From Bacteroidota bacterium (GTDB lineage: Bacteria; Bacteroidota; Bacteroidia; Flavobacteriales_E; Vicingaceae), in the NCBI GenBank assembly GCA_013112545.1, contig JABFGJ010000001.1, positions 310,001 to 374,000 of the forward strand: 64,000 nt of DNA, written 5' to 3'. The translations under genes and the position numbers were made by a program. This document shows, in pieces, positions 36,598 to 49,400 of the stretch. The first letter of the stretch is position 1; each line of letters begins with the position of its first letter. The notes under the pieces are model-generated. The model saw only the letters and a program-made list of their open reading frames with translations, did no database searches and had not been told where the DNA came from.

Positions 36598-39500
36598 TTT
36601 ATCTTTTCTTTTAATTGCTTTAATTCTTCCATTAAAAAGTCAATTTGATATTGTTGTTTTTCATTGTTCTGGTTTTGTTGGTCTATTAGTAGTTGCTGTT
36701 CTTTGATGATTTTAAGCAGTTCTTGAATACCTCCGGTTAATAATGGAGTTAGTTTGCTGTAATCAACAACCATGGGTTTTTCTTCAACTGAAAGTGTTGA
36801 ATCTCCTGTTGCTGCTTGTGGAAAAACCAATTGTAACTCCTGAGCAATAAATCCAATTTCCTTAATACCAGGATTAGATATTCTTTCATATTCTCTAGGT
36901 TTCATTTTTGAAATTAAATCCAATGATGACGTGAAATCTCTTATTTCTGTTTTCAATCTTCTATCTGAGGTTGTATTGTAGCTCACTCCTCCAGACCCAT
37001 CACCAGTAACTGTTCCTCTTATTAAACCTGTTCCTCCTCTAAACTCTATAAAGTTATTAGTCGCTAAAGGAGTTGTTACACCTATTCTGATTGAAATTCC
37101 TCGAGCTGTAATACTCGAGTTTGAACTTTCTAAAGCGAGAATTCCCGTTTTAGTGCTTTGAACGATCATATCAAATGATGATGAGCCGCCGGAATTTAGT
37201 GATAGTGAAGTGCCATATATATGACCTGTAGTTAGTGCTGTACTTGTAACTGTACCATCAACGTCAAGCTCAGTAGATGGGTTAGATTTTCCAATCCCAA
37301 CATTTCCATTATTTAAAATTCGCATGTGTTCAGTATAGGTAGGGTTATAATCAACTGAAGTATTTTCTGTTCTAAAGGCTAATCCATCAGCTGTTCCTCC
37401 TACATCCATATAAGCTAATGAACCAGTATGCGAAAATTTAATGTGATCCCATTCTGCAAAATCATAGAATCCCATTCCACCTTCAGCGCGAATTATTCCT
37501 TGAACATCTAATTTATAATCTGGAGAAGAAGTTCCAATGCCTACATTGCCTGTACTTCCTTCAATAATTAGATGATCGACCATTGCAGAGCCAAAATTAT
37601 TGATTGTCTGAAATTTTAAATTAAAGTCGTCTGTAGTATTAGCCTTCTGTTCGGTAACAATTGCCGCCCTATTGATGGATCCGTGTCTAAATAGTAGTTG
37701 ACTACTATTGTTAAACCCACTTGTTTGGCTTTCTGACCAAATTGTTAGACCGATGGTTTCGTCTGAATTGCTACCAATTGTTAATTTAGAAACGGGGCTT
37801 GATGCTCCAATGGCTACATCCCCAGTAGCTTTTATTCGCATGGTTAAATTATTGCTTCCCGCAGTATCAACAGTATAAAAACTTAATCTGGTAGGTATTT
37901 TACCAGGAGTAGAAACTGCGCCATCAATATCTAATGTAAAGAAATCTCTTACGTATGAATTAGAAGGTCCATCACTTATAGAAGATTTAAATTTAACAAC
38001 ATTATCATTTAGCGCAGGTGCAGATCTTGATAATCTAGAGCCTCTTGATTTACTAAATGTTAATTCAGTTCCTGAGGTTGATCCAGAGCCATAACTATTG
38101 AATCCCATCTGAACTTGACCCGATTCACTTAAAAAGCCAACATCTAAATCAGTTGTAGAATTCCAAACGGAAAAGTTCTTAAATCCCCCATTGTGACCAA
38201 TGCTAACATCACCATCTGCATCTACATGAATTCCTTCACTATCTCCATCGCCTGAAAGGTAATTTCCATCCAGGTTTATGTTAGTTGTAGCTGTATGATT
38301 TCCAAGGTTATCGCCTGGAGCTATTCCCCACCCTACATTCCCATGGCCGTCGGTTTGAAGCACTTTTAAGCTATCTCCATCTTCAGCAGGAAAAGAATAT
38401 TTTCCATCTATTTCTAGCGTATCAACAATAGATCGACCTTGCACTTCAAATGCCGCCCTTGGATCAGCCATGTTAATTCCAACCCTACCGAGGGTGTCAA
38501 CCACAAGAGCGTCTGTTCCGCTATTGTCGCTATAGATATAAAACTTGCTATCGGTTCCCCAATTGATTAATTGGAATTCAGATTTTGCAGTTACAAAGTT
38601 GATGTAGGCATCGCTTCCCACATTTTCCGATTCGATTTGCATTGAACCATTACCTGTTTTATCTACTATATGTAGATCATATCCTGGTTCAGTAGTGCCA
38701 ATTCCTACACTTCCCCCTCCCTCTATAGTCATGCGAGGCGTGTTGTTTGTAAATAAGGTAATGTCTTCATTACTTTTCATCCCTATTAACATCGAATTAC
38801 TTGGTGTATTCGCAAACAGCTGATTGCTTGAGCCATGTAGGCCAATAAATCCCTCTATGTTGCCACCATCTTGAAAAAATCGGAGGTATGGATTATCATC
38901 GCTTCCGTTATCATCAGCATCCGCTTCTAAAATTAGCTGGGCATCTCCTGAATTGTTGGAAGAGATTTTTGTTGTTGCATTAAAGATTAAAGAATCAGAG
39001 GCAAAGTTTCCATAGATTAATGGAGTTGATGAATTGGAGTTTTCGATATATAATCGATCGCTAAATGTCGTTAGTGATGGTTGTGCACCAGCATTAGTTC
39101 CAATGAAAATATTATTACTGCCGTTTACAAACTCACCTGAAACTGCTCCTATTGCAACATTGTAATCCCCTGTTGTGTTATTATATAATGCCCCGTTTCC
39201 CATCACAGTATTGGCTGCACCTGAAATATTTTTTGTCATGGCATTGTAACCAATAGCCGTATTTTCATAACCGTCATCATTATCATTTAAGGATTGGCCA
39301 CCGACAGCAATGTTTAAAAACCCGTTGCCAGTTGCCTCCAATGCGCCATGACCAATTGCTGTGTTTTCGAAACTAGTAACATTTCTTAATGCATTGTTAC
39401 CAATAGCTAAATTGGTATTCGAAGAATTGTTTTGAAGTGCATTTAAGCCAATACCAATGTTATTTGCATCTGAAAAACTTGAGTTTTCTCCAGCTCCTTC

Positions 39501-39956
39501 ACCTAAAAACAAATTTCCTCCTGTATTCACCACTTCAAATCGACCGCTATCCATTCTAAAAAACTCAGTTCCAGCTTGGTCAAAGCGAATGATGTCATCA
39601 TCCGTTCCTTCTTCTACAAGTATTTTGGTGTCGTTGTCGGTGTCAGAAATTAGACTACTTCTATCTACTGCTGATTGTATTTTAATCCAAGAAGGCGCAG
39701 CTGGGGTTCCTGCATTAAAATAAAATCCAGTGAGATTGTCCGTTTGAAAAATCATTAAACCAGTTGCAGGCCCGGCTATTGCATTCCTTTGAGTTTCTGT
39801 CATCCTAGGAATTAGCAATCCCTTTCCAGTTGAAACCACATCCAACATAGCCGAGCTATCTGGTGCAGTACCATCTGCATTGATGGATACATTTTGGGCC
39901 AAGCTAGATAAACTAAAAGCCAACAGGCAAAGAAAGGGTAGTATTTTATTCTTCAT
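36594..39956 (-). CDS. fibre protein C with S74 self-cleaving chaperone
   Basis: A 1120-aa exported fibre protein. Signal peptide (about 1-20), the shared N-terminal module (about 21-125), YadA-head-like repeats (about 152-279: [30 protein letters not shown]), six GNVGIG-like repeats, and a C-terminal S74-type intramolecular chaperone (about 985-1120). The latter has [11 protein letters not shown] with candidate catalytic Ser997 and Lys1002, [16 protein letters not shown] and a terminal coiled coil. In phage tail spikes this domain trimerises the fibre and then cuts itself off before the Ser; that would release about 124 residues here. Unlike phage fibres it has a Sec signal. No T9SS tail is present, so the outer-membrane route is unclear. 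Confidence 0.85.
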   Translation of the reverse strand: MKNKILPFLCLLAFSLSSLAQNVSINADGTAPDSSAMLDVVSTGKGLLIPRMTETQRNAIAGPATGLMIFQTDNLTGFYFNAGTPAAPSWIKIQSAVDRSSLISDTDNDTKILVEEGTDDDIIRFDQAGTEFFRMDSGRFEVVNTGGNLFLGEGAGENSSFSDANNIGIGLNALQNNSSNTNLAIGNNALRNVTSFENTAIGHGALEATGNGFLNIAVGGQSLNDNDDGYENTAIGYNAMTKNISGAANTVMGNGALYNNTTGDYNVAIGAVSGEFVNGSNNIFIGTNAGAQPSLTTFSDRLYIENSNSSTPLIYGNFASDSLIFNATTKISSNNSGDAQLILEADADDNGSDDNPYLRFFQDGGNIEGFIGLHGSSNQLFANTPSNSMLIGMKSNEDITLFTNNTPRMTIEGGGSVGIGTTEPGYDLHIVDKTGNGSMQIESENVGSDAYINFVTAKSEFQLINWGTDSKFYIYSDNSGTDALVVDTLGRVGINMADPRAAFEVQGRSIVDTLEIDGKYSFPAEDGDSLKVLQTDGHGNVGWGIAPGDNLGNHTATTNINLDGNYLSGDGDSEGIHVDADGDVSIGHNGGFKNFSVWNSTTDLDVGFLSESGQVQMGFNSYGSGSTSGTELTFSKSRGSRLSRSAPALNDNVVKFKSSISDGPSNSYVRDFFTLDIDGAVSTPGKIPTRLSFYTVDTAGSNNLTMRIKATGDVAIGASSPVSKLTIGSNSDETIGLTIWSESQTSGFNNSSQLLFRHGSINRAAIVTEQKANTTDDFNLKFQTINNFGSAMVDHLIIEGSTGNVGIGTSSPDYKLDVQGIIRAEGGMGFYDFAEWDHIKFSHTGSLAYMDVGGTADGLAFRTENTSVDYNPTYTEHMRILNNGNVGIGKSNPSTELDVDGTVTSTALTTGHIYGTSLSLNSGGSSSFDMIVQSTKTGILALESSNSSITARGISIRIGVTTPLATNNFIEFRGGTGLIRGTVTGDGSGGVSYNTTSDRRLKTEIRDFTSSLDLISKMKPREYERISNPGIKEIGFIAQELQLVFPQAATGDSTLSVEEKPMVVDYSKLTPLLTGGIQELLKIIKEQQLLIDQQNQNNEKQQYQIDFLMEELKQLKEKIK
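37325..37480 (-). repeat. segment shared by fibre genes D and C (copy in C)
   Basis: Partner of the 34615-34765 segment, in the same orientation about 2.7 kb upstream in the operon. Homologous recombination between the two would fuse genes C and D and swap an S74-bearing C-terminus for one without. Confidence 0.8.
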
Positions 39957-42900
39957 GCTCTTCTAACATTTTAGATTCTATTCGTTCTAATCGGCGAATT
40001 AACTGTTCATTGTCTAATTCTAATTTTTCAATAACTCTTTGTTGTTCTTGAATTGCCTTCGTTAATATTGGAGTTATAGCGCTATAGTCCACCATCATGG
40101 GATCTTCTTTTACATCACCATTTGGATCCCCTGCAACTACCTGAGGATATACTTCTTGTAATTCTTGCGCGATGAAGCCATCTTGCATTTTATCTGTAGA
40201 ATTTTTGAAATAGTATTTTCTTGGTCGCATTTTCATCACAATATCCAAGGCTCCTTCTAAGTCCTGAATATTCGTTTTTAACCTCTGATCGGAAGCATTG
40301 AAAAAATTAATTCCACCAGTACCATTGCCTCGAACCAGCCCCAAATCAGTCCCTGAACCATCTTCAAATGCAATAAATTTATTATCGTTGGTTAAATTGG
40401 CGGTTCTTCCGATAGCAATGATCATCCCGTCGGCATTTGATCCGGTGTTTTCATTTTCAATGCGAAATAAATAACCATTGCTTTTGTCTTCTACAATTTC
40501 AAGCAAATGTGTCGGACTTGTAGTCCCAATTCCAACATCACCACCATCTTCAAATACTGAATTAGTTCCAACATAAACATTACCTCCGTCTTTATTTATC
40601 CAAAACGATTTTGTGAATCCATTAAATCTAGACATAATTTCATTGTCATCGAATAAAATGTTATTTCCATTAGTTTCCCCAATAAGTAAAAACCCTCCAG
40701 AACCAACTTCAGCATCTGTTCCTCCGTCTATGTGCAAAGGAGTAATCGGATTGATTTCTCCAATACCGACATTTCCATTTTCCAAGATTGTCATATTTAC
40801 AATGCTATTGGTTGCAAACTGCATGGGGAAATTTAAATCAGTTGCCAATAGTAATGCATTGTCGAGTGAGTTGGTACTATTTGTCCCTGCAGAACCTTCA
40901 AAGCCTAGAAACCCTGTAACTAATCCCCCATCTTGAGAAAAAATGATTCTTGGGTTATCTTCTTCACCTGAATTATCGGTATCTGCTTCAATCAAAAAAT
41001 TTGCATCGCCTGTGCTACTAATATGAAGCAATTCGGTAGGTGTTGTACCAATTCCAACTTCTCCATCATCCATTATAGTCATCACATCAGTCAAACCAGT
41101 GCCAGCACTCCCATTGTTGGTTTGAAAAACCAATTTGCCAGTTTCACCAGATGTCGCAGCCATTCTTCCGATTACTCTTGCCATAGAATATTCAGTTCCA
41201 CTGCCTTCATTGTTATCGTGGTTTTTTAAGTCTAAAAACGCCACATCTACAGTTGTGTTTCCACTGCGTTTTCCAATAATTTCAATGCCCAAGTCATTGG
41301 TGGTGGTAAATTGCTCAAAACGAGCAACCACATCTCCATTAGAACCAGAACTCCCATCTTGTATAATATGTAAGGGATTAGCTGGATTCTGATTTCCGAT
41401 TCCTAGCCAACCTAAATTCGACAAGGTCATGGTTTCTGAGCCATTGGTTGTAAAACGAATGTGGTCATCATCGCTATTTTCTACCGTAATTTTAGTATCA
41501 CTATCATCATCTGTTATTTTTGTAGAATCTAGAACACTTGCCGGCAATTGATCATTTGAAACTTCTAAACTAGAAAACATCCCGTTTACCGTATTATATC
41601 CATAATCGCTTCCTTGTTTAAATGCAATAATGGAGAAGGTTTTATTTGCCGTGGCCCCAGCATCATTGGTAACATAAACGGTTACTCCATTTTGAGATAG
41701 AGCATTGTAGGCGGCAATGTGTCCACCTGTGCCACTTGCCCCAACACTTGCTATAATAGCAGGTATTTTATCAAAAACACCTGCATTAAATGTTATATCA
41801 AAAGTTCCAGCAGATGAACGATTAACAGAAGAAATCCAGTCCTCACTCTCACTTTCTATATTTCCACTTCCATCTATTCTTGCACTATAAATATTCGTCG
41901 ATAAGGTATCGCCTGATGCGTTTGACGCAGAAAGGCTAGCCCAAGCACTGCCATTATAATACATATAGGCTGTACTGTCTGTATTGTAAATAAATAATCC
42001 ACTTGCTGGTGAAGAAATACTATTCATGTTGCTGGTTGACATTCGAGGAGGCAAAAACCCTCTTGTCGTATCCAGTAATTCTAAAATAGCTGAATGTTCT
42101 GTTAAATTATTTGTTCCTAAACCAAGATAACCTGTTGAATCTAAAAACATTCGTCTGGGGTTTCCAAAATTGCTAGAACCTGTTTTAAAACTGATATCTA
42201 ATCCATTTAGATCTAAAGCTAAAGACTTATATCCGCTAGAAGATGAAAGTAAGCTTCGCCCATTGTTATTGGCTAGTAAAGCATAATTTATACCCGTAGG
42301 TAATGAACTTAATGAATGACTACTCGCAATGATTGATCCTTGCACATCAAGCTCTTTTCTTGGATTTGTTGTTCCTATCCCTACATTTCCATTTATTCCC
42401 TTAATGGTAATTACTGTAGCTGTATCATTTAAATACTTGTTAATAAAAAATTTGTTTTGTGTATCATCAGAAACTAGTTCAAACCCTACCGTTTTAGAGA
42501 AGTTTAATAGACGTATTCCTGATTTATACGCATTTCCCCCAGCAGTTTTTATGGATAAAAATTGGTCTTCAGTTTTGGAAAAATTTCCAATTTGTAAAGC
42601 ATCGGTTGGAGCTGAATTTCCTATTCCCATTTTTCCATCAGCATCAACCACCCAACGCACTCCACTTGATGCAGCTGATTTTCCACCAAATAAACCGATA
42701 GAACCAGAAGGTAGCAAACTTCCATTTGAACGATCTGAGAATATGGCATAATAAGAGGAATCGCTAGTATATAAAAGACCTACTTGACCAGTATCAGCTA
42801 CCATTCTTAAAAACAAATTTGACTGTTTCGCTTGATACAATGTAAACCTACCAAAAGAGTTGATTGTTGCTGCAGTATCTAATCGATTTGCATTACTAGG

Positions 42901-43458
42901 AGAGCCAACTGTAAAAAAAGTTCCTGTTCTTCCATGTATTTGAAGTGCATCACTATCTTGAAGAGAGTCCCATCCAGATTCACCTATAAATGTATTCCAT
43001 TGGTTTGTCGTTGAACGATAATCATCTCCAAAGACAATTCTTGACCCAGCTCCTAGAGAGCCTCTTCCATATAAATGTAAAAGTCCTTCGGGTGTATTCA
43101 ACCCTATACCAACATTGCCAGTATTAAAATATAAATTAGTGTCCTTCCTATTCCAGTTGGAAGAATCAGCATTGGTCGCAATTTTAATCCAATCTGGAGT
43201 TGAAGGAATTCCTTGATTGAAATAAAATCCAGAATCAGCATTTAATTGATAAATTAATAAACCAGTAGCAGGATTTGAAATGGCATTTCTTTGAATTAAT
43301 GTAAGCCTAGGAATTAATACTCCTTTAGTGGTATCAGAAACATCGAGTATAGCCGAAGCATCGGGCGAAGTTCCATTTTCATTTATGGAGATACTTTGCC
43401 CGATAAGGGTACCAAAGGAACCTAATAAAATAGCAAATATGAAAAGTTGTCGTTTCAT
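39946..43458 (-). CDS. fibre protein B with S74 self-cleaving chaperone
   Basis: An 1170-aa exported fibre protein. Signal peptide (about 1-20), the N-terminal module (about 21-105: GVLIPRLTLIQRNAISNPA), eight GNVGIG-type repeats (GNVGIGLNTPEGLLHLYG, GEVGIGTTPTELLHI, GDVGIGTTSPTHLLEIV and others), a second copy of the module (about 465-510: GFLPPRMSTSNMNSISSPA) and a beta-sandwich insert (about 530-620). The S74 domain (about 1040-1170) has NASDQRLKTNI with Ser1056 and Lys1061, [16 protein letters not shown] and a coiled-coil end. It has no clear YadA-type repeats. It starts 20 nt after the 2216-aa gene and overlaps the next by 11 nt. Trimeric assembly and self-cleavage are inferred from the S74 dyad. 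Confidence 0.85.
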   Translation of the reverse strand: MKRQLFIFAILLGSFGTLIGQSISINENGTSPDASAILDVSDTTKGVLIPRLTLIQRNAISNPATGLLIYQLNADSGFYFNQGIPSTPDWIKIATNADSSNWNRKDTNLYFNTGNVGIGLNTPEGLLHLYGRGSLGAGSRIVFGDDYRSTTNQWNTFIGESGWDSLQDSDALQIHGRTGTFFTVGSPSNANRLDTAATINSFGRFTLYQAKQSNLFLRMVADTGQVGLLYTSDSSYYAIFSDRSNGSLLPSGSIGLFGGKSAASSGVRWVVDADGKMGIGNSAPTDALQIGNFSKTEDQFLSIKTAGGNAYKSGIRLLNFSKTVGFELVSDDTQNKFFINKYLNDTATVITIKGINGNVGIGTTNPRKELDVQGSIIASSHSLSSLPTGINYALLANNNGRSLLSSSSGYKSLALDLNGLDISFKTGSSNFGNPRRMFLDSTGYLGLGTNNLTEHSAILELLDTTRGFLPPRMSTSNMNSISSPASGLFIYNTDSTAYMYYNGSAWASLSASNASGDTLSTNIYSARIDGSGNIESESEDWISSVNRSSAGTFDITFNAGVFDKIPAIIASVGASGTGGHIAAYNALSQNGVTVYVTNDAGATANKTFSIIAFKQGSDYGYNTVNGMFSSLEVSNDQLPASVLDSTKITDDDSDTKITVENSDDDHIRFTTNGSETMTLSNLGWLGIGNQNPANPLHIIQDGSSGSNGDVVARFEQFTTTNDLGIEIIGKRSGNTTVDVAFLDLKNHDNNEGSGTEYSMARVIGRMAATSGETGKLVFQTNNGSAGTGLTDVMTIMDDGEVGIGTTPTELLHISSTGDANFLIEADTDNSGEEDNPRIIFSQDGGLVTGFLGFEGSAGTNSTNSLDNALLLATDLNFPMQFATNSIVNMTILENGNVGIGEINPITPLHIDGGTDAEVGSGGFLLIGETNGNNILFDDNEIMSRFNGFTKSFWINKDGGNVYVGTNSVFEDGGDVGIGTTSPTHLLEIVEDKSNGYLFRIENENTGSNADGMIIAIGRTANLTNDNKFIAFEDGSGTDLGLVRGNGTGGINFFNASDQRLKTNIQDLEGALDIVMKMRPRKYYFKNSTDKMQDGFIAQELQEVYPQVVAGDPNGDVKEDPMMVDYSAITPILTKAIQEQQRVIEKLELDNEQLIRRLERIESKMLEEHEE

Positions 43459-43478
43459 GAATTATCTTTTAGACCATT

Positions 43479-46400
43479 TTATTTCAAATAATATACACAC
43501 CTAAACGCTTCTGTATTTGTAGGGTCGTCATTAGCAGTAGCCTCAGCACTTCCGTTTCCAACTTTTCTTACGGTGTTTGATGTTCCACCGTCAACCCATT
43601 CCCAATTATCAGTTGTTTTGTCAGCAGTTCCTGGAATGGTAGTTCCGCTATACCATTCGGCCCAAGTTGGTAATTTATATCCAGCTGTAGTACAAGTTGT
43701 TGCCGCAGCAAACCAAGTAGAAGCAGTTCTTTCTGTAGAATCTACACACATACTAGGGCCTGCTGCTAACATACCTGCAGGACAAGTTGCAGGAGCAATT
43801 ACATCCCATCTAGCTACACCATTTGCATCGGAAGTCAAGACTTTACCTTCTGCAGCATCTTTTGCCATTACAAAATTTGAATCTAAAACTAACTGATCAC
43901 GAATAAACACATTACCTGTATCTAAATAAGCTGACCAATTTTGGCTAATTCCACCTTTTGCTTTAGAATAGATACCATACGCTTCAGATGTTCCATTTAA
44001 GCCTGTAGCAGTTGCTCGAACACCAAAGGATTGCCCATCTTCAGATGAAGCATCGAATTTACCTCCATAGGCAATACCAGGAGGAGTTCCTGTTTGAGTG
44101 ACACTTGCTCTAACACCAACTGCATTAGGTGAAAACCCTCCACTTGAAACGGAGTTAACCGTTAAGTTTAACCCAACGTTTTCATTTGTTGCTCCAGAAA
44201 CCGTAGCAGATAAACCAGCATTATATCCAGATTGCCCTGAAACAACAGAATTAACCCCATAAGCAATACTAGTTGAAGCCGTATTGGTAAAGTATCCTGT
44301 ATAGTTGTCAGACGAGGTATGTACGTGTAGCCTACCATTTGGAGTTCCTATGCCCATTGCTATTCTTCCGCTATAGGAGTTCCCCATTAATTTCATTCGT
44401 GTAATACCATCGGTTTTAAATAGGATGCTATCGCCGTTTGTTAAATCTATTCTTTCATTGTTTGAAGCATCTTTTAGCACAGATAATGTATCTGCAGCTA
44501 TTAAATTACCGAGGTCCTCCCAAGAAGCAACTCCATTAGCATCGGAACTTAAAACTTTGCCACTTGCTTGATTGCCATCTACCATTTTTATGTTTCCAAC
44601 TACATGAAGTTTTTCGGAAGGATTATTTGTACCAATACCAACTTGTTGATTTTCATCAATAATCATGGCTAAGTTTAAATCCCCAAGAATTCCTGTTTCA
44701 AATCCTAACATGCCTTCAGATTCTCCATCATTGGTCATCCAACTTAATCGACCAAATTCAAAATTTGATCCCCCATCAGAACCATGGAAAGAAAGATGAC
44801 CACCGGTTCTATCTTTAAAATCGCCAGAGAGCGCGGCATTGAATTGAGCAACTTCATATGTGGTGTCTAACAATCCAGCTGAATTTACTTCAGTAGTTAA
44901 ATCAAAATGGCCATTTTGATCTATGACTAGTCGATCAGTGCCATTGGTTTTGAAAATAATATCGTCTCCAGTATTAATATCAATACTTGTGTTTCTATCT
45001 GCATCTGCTATGATATCTAAAGTATCCGAAGAAGTTAGAGATGAAATATCCACAAAACTCAATTGACCAGAACCGTCTGTTTTTAGGATTTGGTTGGCTG
45101 TTCCGTCAGTATTTGGGAAAGTCAATGAATCTCCTCCTGGTCCAGTTGATAAAGTCAATTGACCATTTAATATTGCATCGCCAGATTTGTAAACAATAAG
45201 GGCATCGCTTTCGCTACCATTAGCTGTTCCATTACCTAAAACAAATAATCTATCTAAAGCATTAAAAGAGGTAGTACTATTAGGACTTACTACTGTATTA
45301 TAACTACCAGCTACAAATTCTCCATAAGAATCGGCATTCGTACTATCTCCAAATGCTACTGATCCATCTCCTGATGCATTATTATTTCTACCTGCTACAA
45401 AAGAGCCAAAGCCACTACTAAAGTTATCAATACCAAATACAGCCGAATTATCACCATTGGCTCTATTTCCATTTCCTGCTACAAAAGAAGAATGACCCTG
45501 AGCAAAACTTAAAAAGCCAAAGGCTGCTCCATAATCTCCACTAGCATACCCTCTACTAGCGGCGAATCCATATGTCCCAGAAGCAATACTTCCAAAACCA
45601 AATGCAGTAGAATAAGAACCTGATGCCGTTGTACTGCGACCTCCTGCAAATGAACTAAACCCACTAGCTTTTGTGTTTTCTCCAAACGCCGTTGAAGCTA
45701 TTCCTATATTTGCATCATTCCATTCGCTTCCTTGTGCATACCCTGCCCTCAAAGCTCCTTTTGATTTATCAAAAAAGAATCTATTGTCGTGGTTTATATT
45801 CCCATCATCCGCTAGTTGAGGTGAGCCAAATACAAAATCATCAGCATAATTTCCTGGACTTGTTCTAATAAGGTTTGCTGTGGAATCATTGAATATTGGA
45901 GTTAACTTATTTAATATTGGAGTTAAGTCAATTGTATTTCCACCTGTTCCTGAAATGGTTAATTCATCATTTGATGTGTTTAATGAAAGTGTCTGAATTT
46001 CATTGGTTGCACTTGAATCGTTTAATACTATACTTCCTCCATCTTCCAAATAAATTTTTCCTTTCCCCCCACTAATCGTCAATGCTTGGTCATCTGTTCC
46101 TGTATTTGGGTTTGTCCATGTAATTGTACCATCAGCATTGGCTTGCATAATTTGACCCGGTGTTCCATTTGTATTTGGAAAGGTTATTGGATTAGCTCCA
46201 TCTGATAATGTTAATTTACCGTTTAATGTAGTGTTCCCATTTTTAAGCATGACTAAGGCATTGCTTCTAGTACTGTTATTAGTCCCATTTCCAATAACAA
46301 ACAGTCGATTTGTTGCAACAAAAGAGCTCGCGTTAAAAACTGTTGCGGTGTCATTGAACTGCCCAATTACTACTTCACTTAACGACTGAGCAAAATTACT

Positions 46401-49400
46401 TCGTCCCCCAATAACCGCTGACTGGTCTCCAAATGCCTTATTGCTAACTCCACCACCAACAGTTGACATAGCCCCGTTTGCAGCATTGCTCCAACCTCCT
46501 CCAATAGTTGCTCGATCGCCTGATACGACATTACCAAAACCACCACCAACTGTTGAAATATACCCGCTAGCTTTATTCTGCTGACCTCCGCCAATTGTAG
46601 ATGAATAATTACTAGAAATATTAAAAACTCCACCTGAAACTGTTGAGTATTGATTACTTGCCGTATTTCGGTTTCCAAAGGCAACAGAATTAAGTCCAAT
46701 ACTCGCATCATCCCATTCTCCCCCAGTAACCGTTCCTGCTCTAAATGCTCCTTTCGATTTATCAAAAAACATTCTAGCGTCATGGTTGGCATTTCCATCA
46801 TCATCCAATTGAGGTGAACCTATAACGAAATCGCTAGAATAATCAGAAGTAGTATCTCTGATTACTCCTCCCACTTTTTCGAAAACTCCTTCAGCACTTT
46901 TGATATAACCATCAGCTGCAACAAAACTTAAAACTTTTGCTGCTGTTAAGGTATCATCTGTATAGCTTCCACCACCTACTCCATTGGCTTGGCTTAAGGT
47001 AACTGTAGAACCGACTTTAGAAATAGTTTGTGCTTCGTTTGTATTGCTTAAATCATTATCGGCAGAGGTATGAATAACTAATGCTAAACTATCTGAAAAA
47101 ATTCTAGAAGAATTATTCGTTATTGAATCTCGGATGTCACCAATGTATGCGCCTGTACCACCTTCTATCTTTATCGAATCACCAACTACACTTAAGTTTT
47201 GATCGTCAGCTATCCCGGATGTAATATCACTTAATTTCACTCCATCACCATTGCTCAATAATAATGAGTCATTCGCTCCATTGATGCTTAAATCTTGCAA
47301 CTCATTCGTATTGCTTGCATCACCATCAGCCACATTAATCGTTGTGGATGTTCCTCCTGAAATGGTTATCGTTCTATTGTCTCCGCTTACTGAGTTTCCT
47401 AAGTTTTGAATTTCATTGGTTGAACTTGTATCATTATCCAATGCTATATGACTTAGTAAACTGTCGCTCAAAAACTGTACACTGTCTCTTACCGTTTTGA
47501 TGTCGGTTGTATTCGTAGCTATTCTACCTTCAAAATTGGTTATTGTATCTCGAATGTCACCAATGTATGCGCCTGTACCACCTTCTATCTTTATCGAATC
47601 ACCTACTACACTTAAGTTTTGATCGTCAGCTATCCCGGATGTAATATCACTTAATTTCACTCCATTACCGCTACTTAATAATAATGAGTCATTCGCTCCA
47701 TTGATAAGTAAGTTTTGAAGTTCGTTCGTTGAACTTAAATCCCCATCATTTGTGATATGTGTTCTTAAACTCGTTGAATCATTTGTGATACGTGTTGACA
47801 AATTACCATCAGTTGATTTGCGTGCTATGGTTTCATTACCAATTGCCGTCGCATTTGTTATTATCGCTGATACATTAGTATTGATTCTTGTATTGTAATT
47901 CACAATACTATCTCGAATATCGCCAATGTAAATTCTTCCTCCGTTTTCTAAGACGATGCTGTCTTTGGCGGCATTGAATGTTAATTGCTGGTCATCGCTG
48001 CCTGAGTTTGTAATCAAACTTCTTAATACCGAAGAAGTATCGGATAAGTTGGAAATTACTGCATTAATCGAATCTCGGTTCTGAACTGTTAAACTTGAAT
48101 CATTTACGATTCTTGCTGCTAAGTTTCCTATTGCTGTTTTACGATTTAGAACCTCTGTTGCTAGATCTGTTTTGTTGGTGTTGATTCTTGTATTGTAATT
48201 CGATATTGAATCTGCATTGATTGCGATTCTTGTATTGTAATTCACAATACTATCTCGAATATCGCCAATGTAAACTCTTCCTCCGTTTTCTAATACAATG
48301 CTGTCTTTGGCGGCATTGAATGTTAATTGTTGATCATCGCTACTTGAGTTAATAATCAAACTTCTTAATACCGAAGAAGTATCGGATAAGTTGGAGATTA
48401 CTTTATTAATCGAATCTCGGTTCTGAACTGTTAAACTTGAATCATTTACGATTCTTACTGCTAAGTTTCCTATTGCTGTTTTACGATCGGCTACTTCTGT
48501 TGCAATGTTTGTTTTGTTGGTGTTGATTCTTGTGTTGTAATTCGATATTGAATCTGCATTGATTGCGATTCTTGTATTGTAATTCACAATGCTATCTCGA
48601 ATATCGCCAATGTAAATTCTTCCTCCGTTTTCTAATACAATGCTGTCTTTGGCGGCATTGAATGTTAATTGTTGGTCATCGCTACCTGAGTTAATAATCA
48701 GACTTCTTAATACCGAAGAAGTATCGGATAAGTTGGAAATTACTTTATTAATCGAATCTCGGTTCTGAACTGTTAAACTTGAATCATTTACGATTCTTGC
48801 TGCTAAGTTTCCGGCAATGATATTTAATCGTGTAGAATCATTTGCAATTCTTGTATCTAGATTATTATCAGCGGTTTTTCTTGCGGAGGTTTCCGTTGCG
48901 ATGTTTGTTTTGTTGGTGTTGATTCTTGTGTTGTAATTTGTTATTGAATCTGCATTGATTGCGATTCTTGTATTGTAATTCACAATGCTATCTCGAATAT
49001 CGCCAATGTAAATTCTTCCTCCGTTTTCTAATACAATGCTGTCTTTGGCGGCATTGAATGTTAATTGTTGATCATCGCTACCTGAGTTTATTATCAAGCT
49101 TCTAAGAATAGCAGAAGTATCTCGTAACTGATCAATAGAAACATTATCCCCTCCAAAAACCAAGGTATCATTCACCCCAACTGCATTCACAACAACCAAA
49201 GCAGAATCTCCAAATTTGTATAAAGAGTCCACACCTAAAATATTGGCGAGATCAACTGAGCTTGGATTGTCGCCTGAAAGATTTAAAATTGTATTATTTA
49301 ATGTTAATTGCTGATTGTCAGTGTGACCTAAATCCACTAAAGCGATTTTCCCTCCTCCATTTGAAAGAACTAATGTATCAGAAGTAGTGTTTAATGTTAG

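Noticed and set aside
40613-42751. Several plus-strand ORFs of 70-140 aa opposite the fibre genes
   Set aside because: They are antisense to long, clearly coding repeat genes, are low-complexity, and arise because the repeats lack stop codons on the other strand.
43479-44000. Diversity-generating retroelement target at the lectin-like end of fibre A
   Set aside because: The fold is reminiscent of such targets, but I see no reverse transcriptase, template repeat or IMH-like element in the window.
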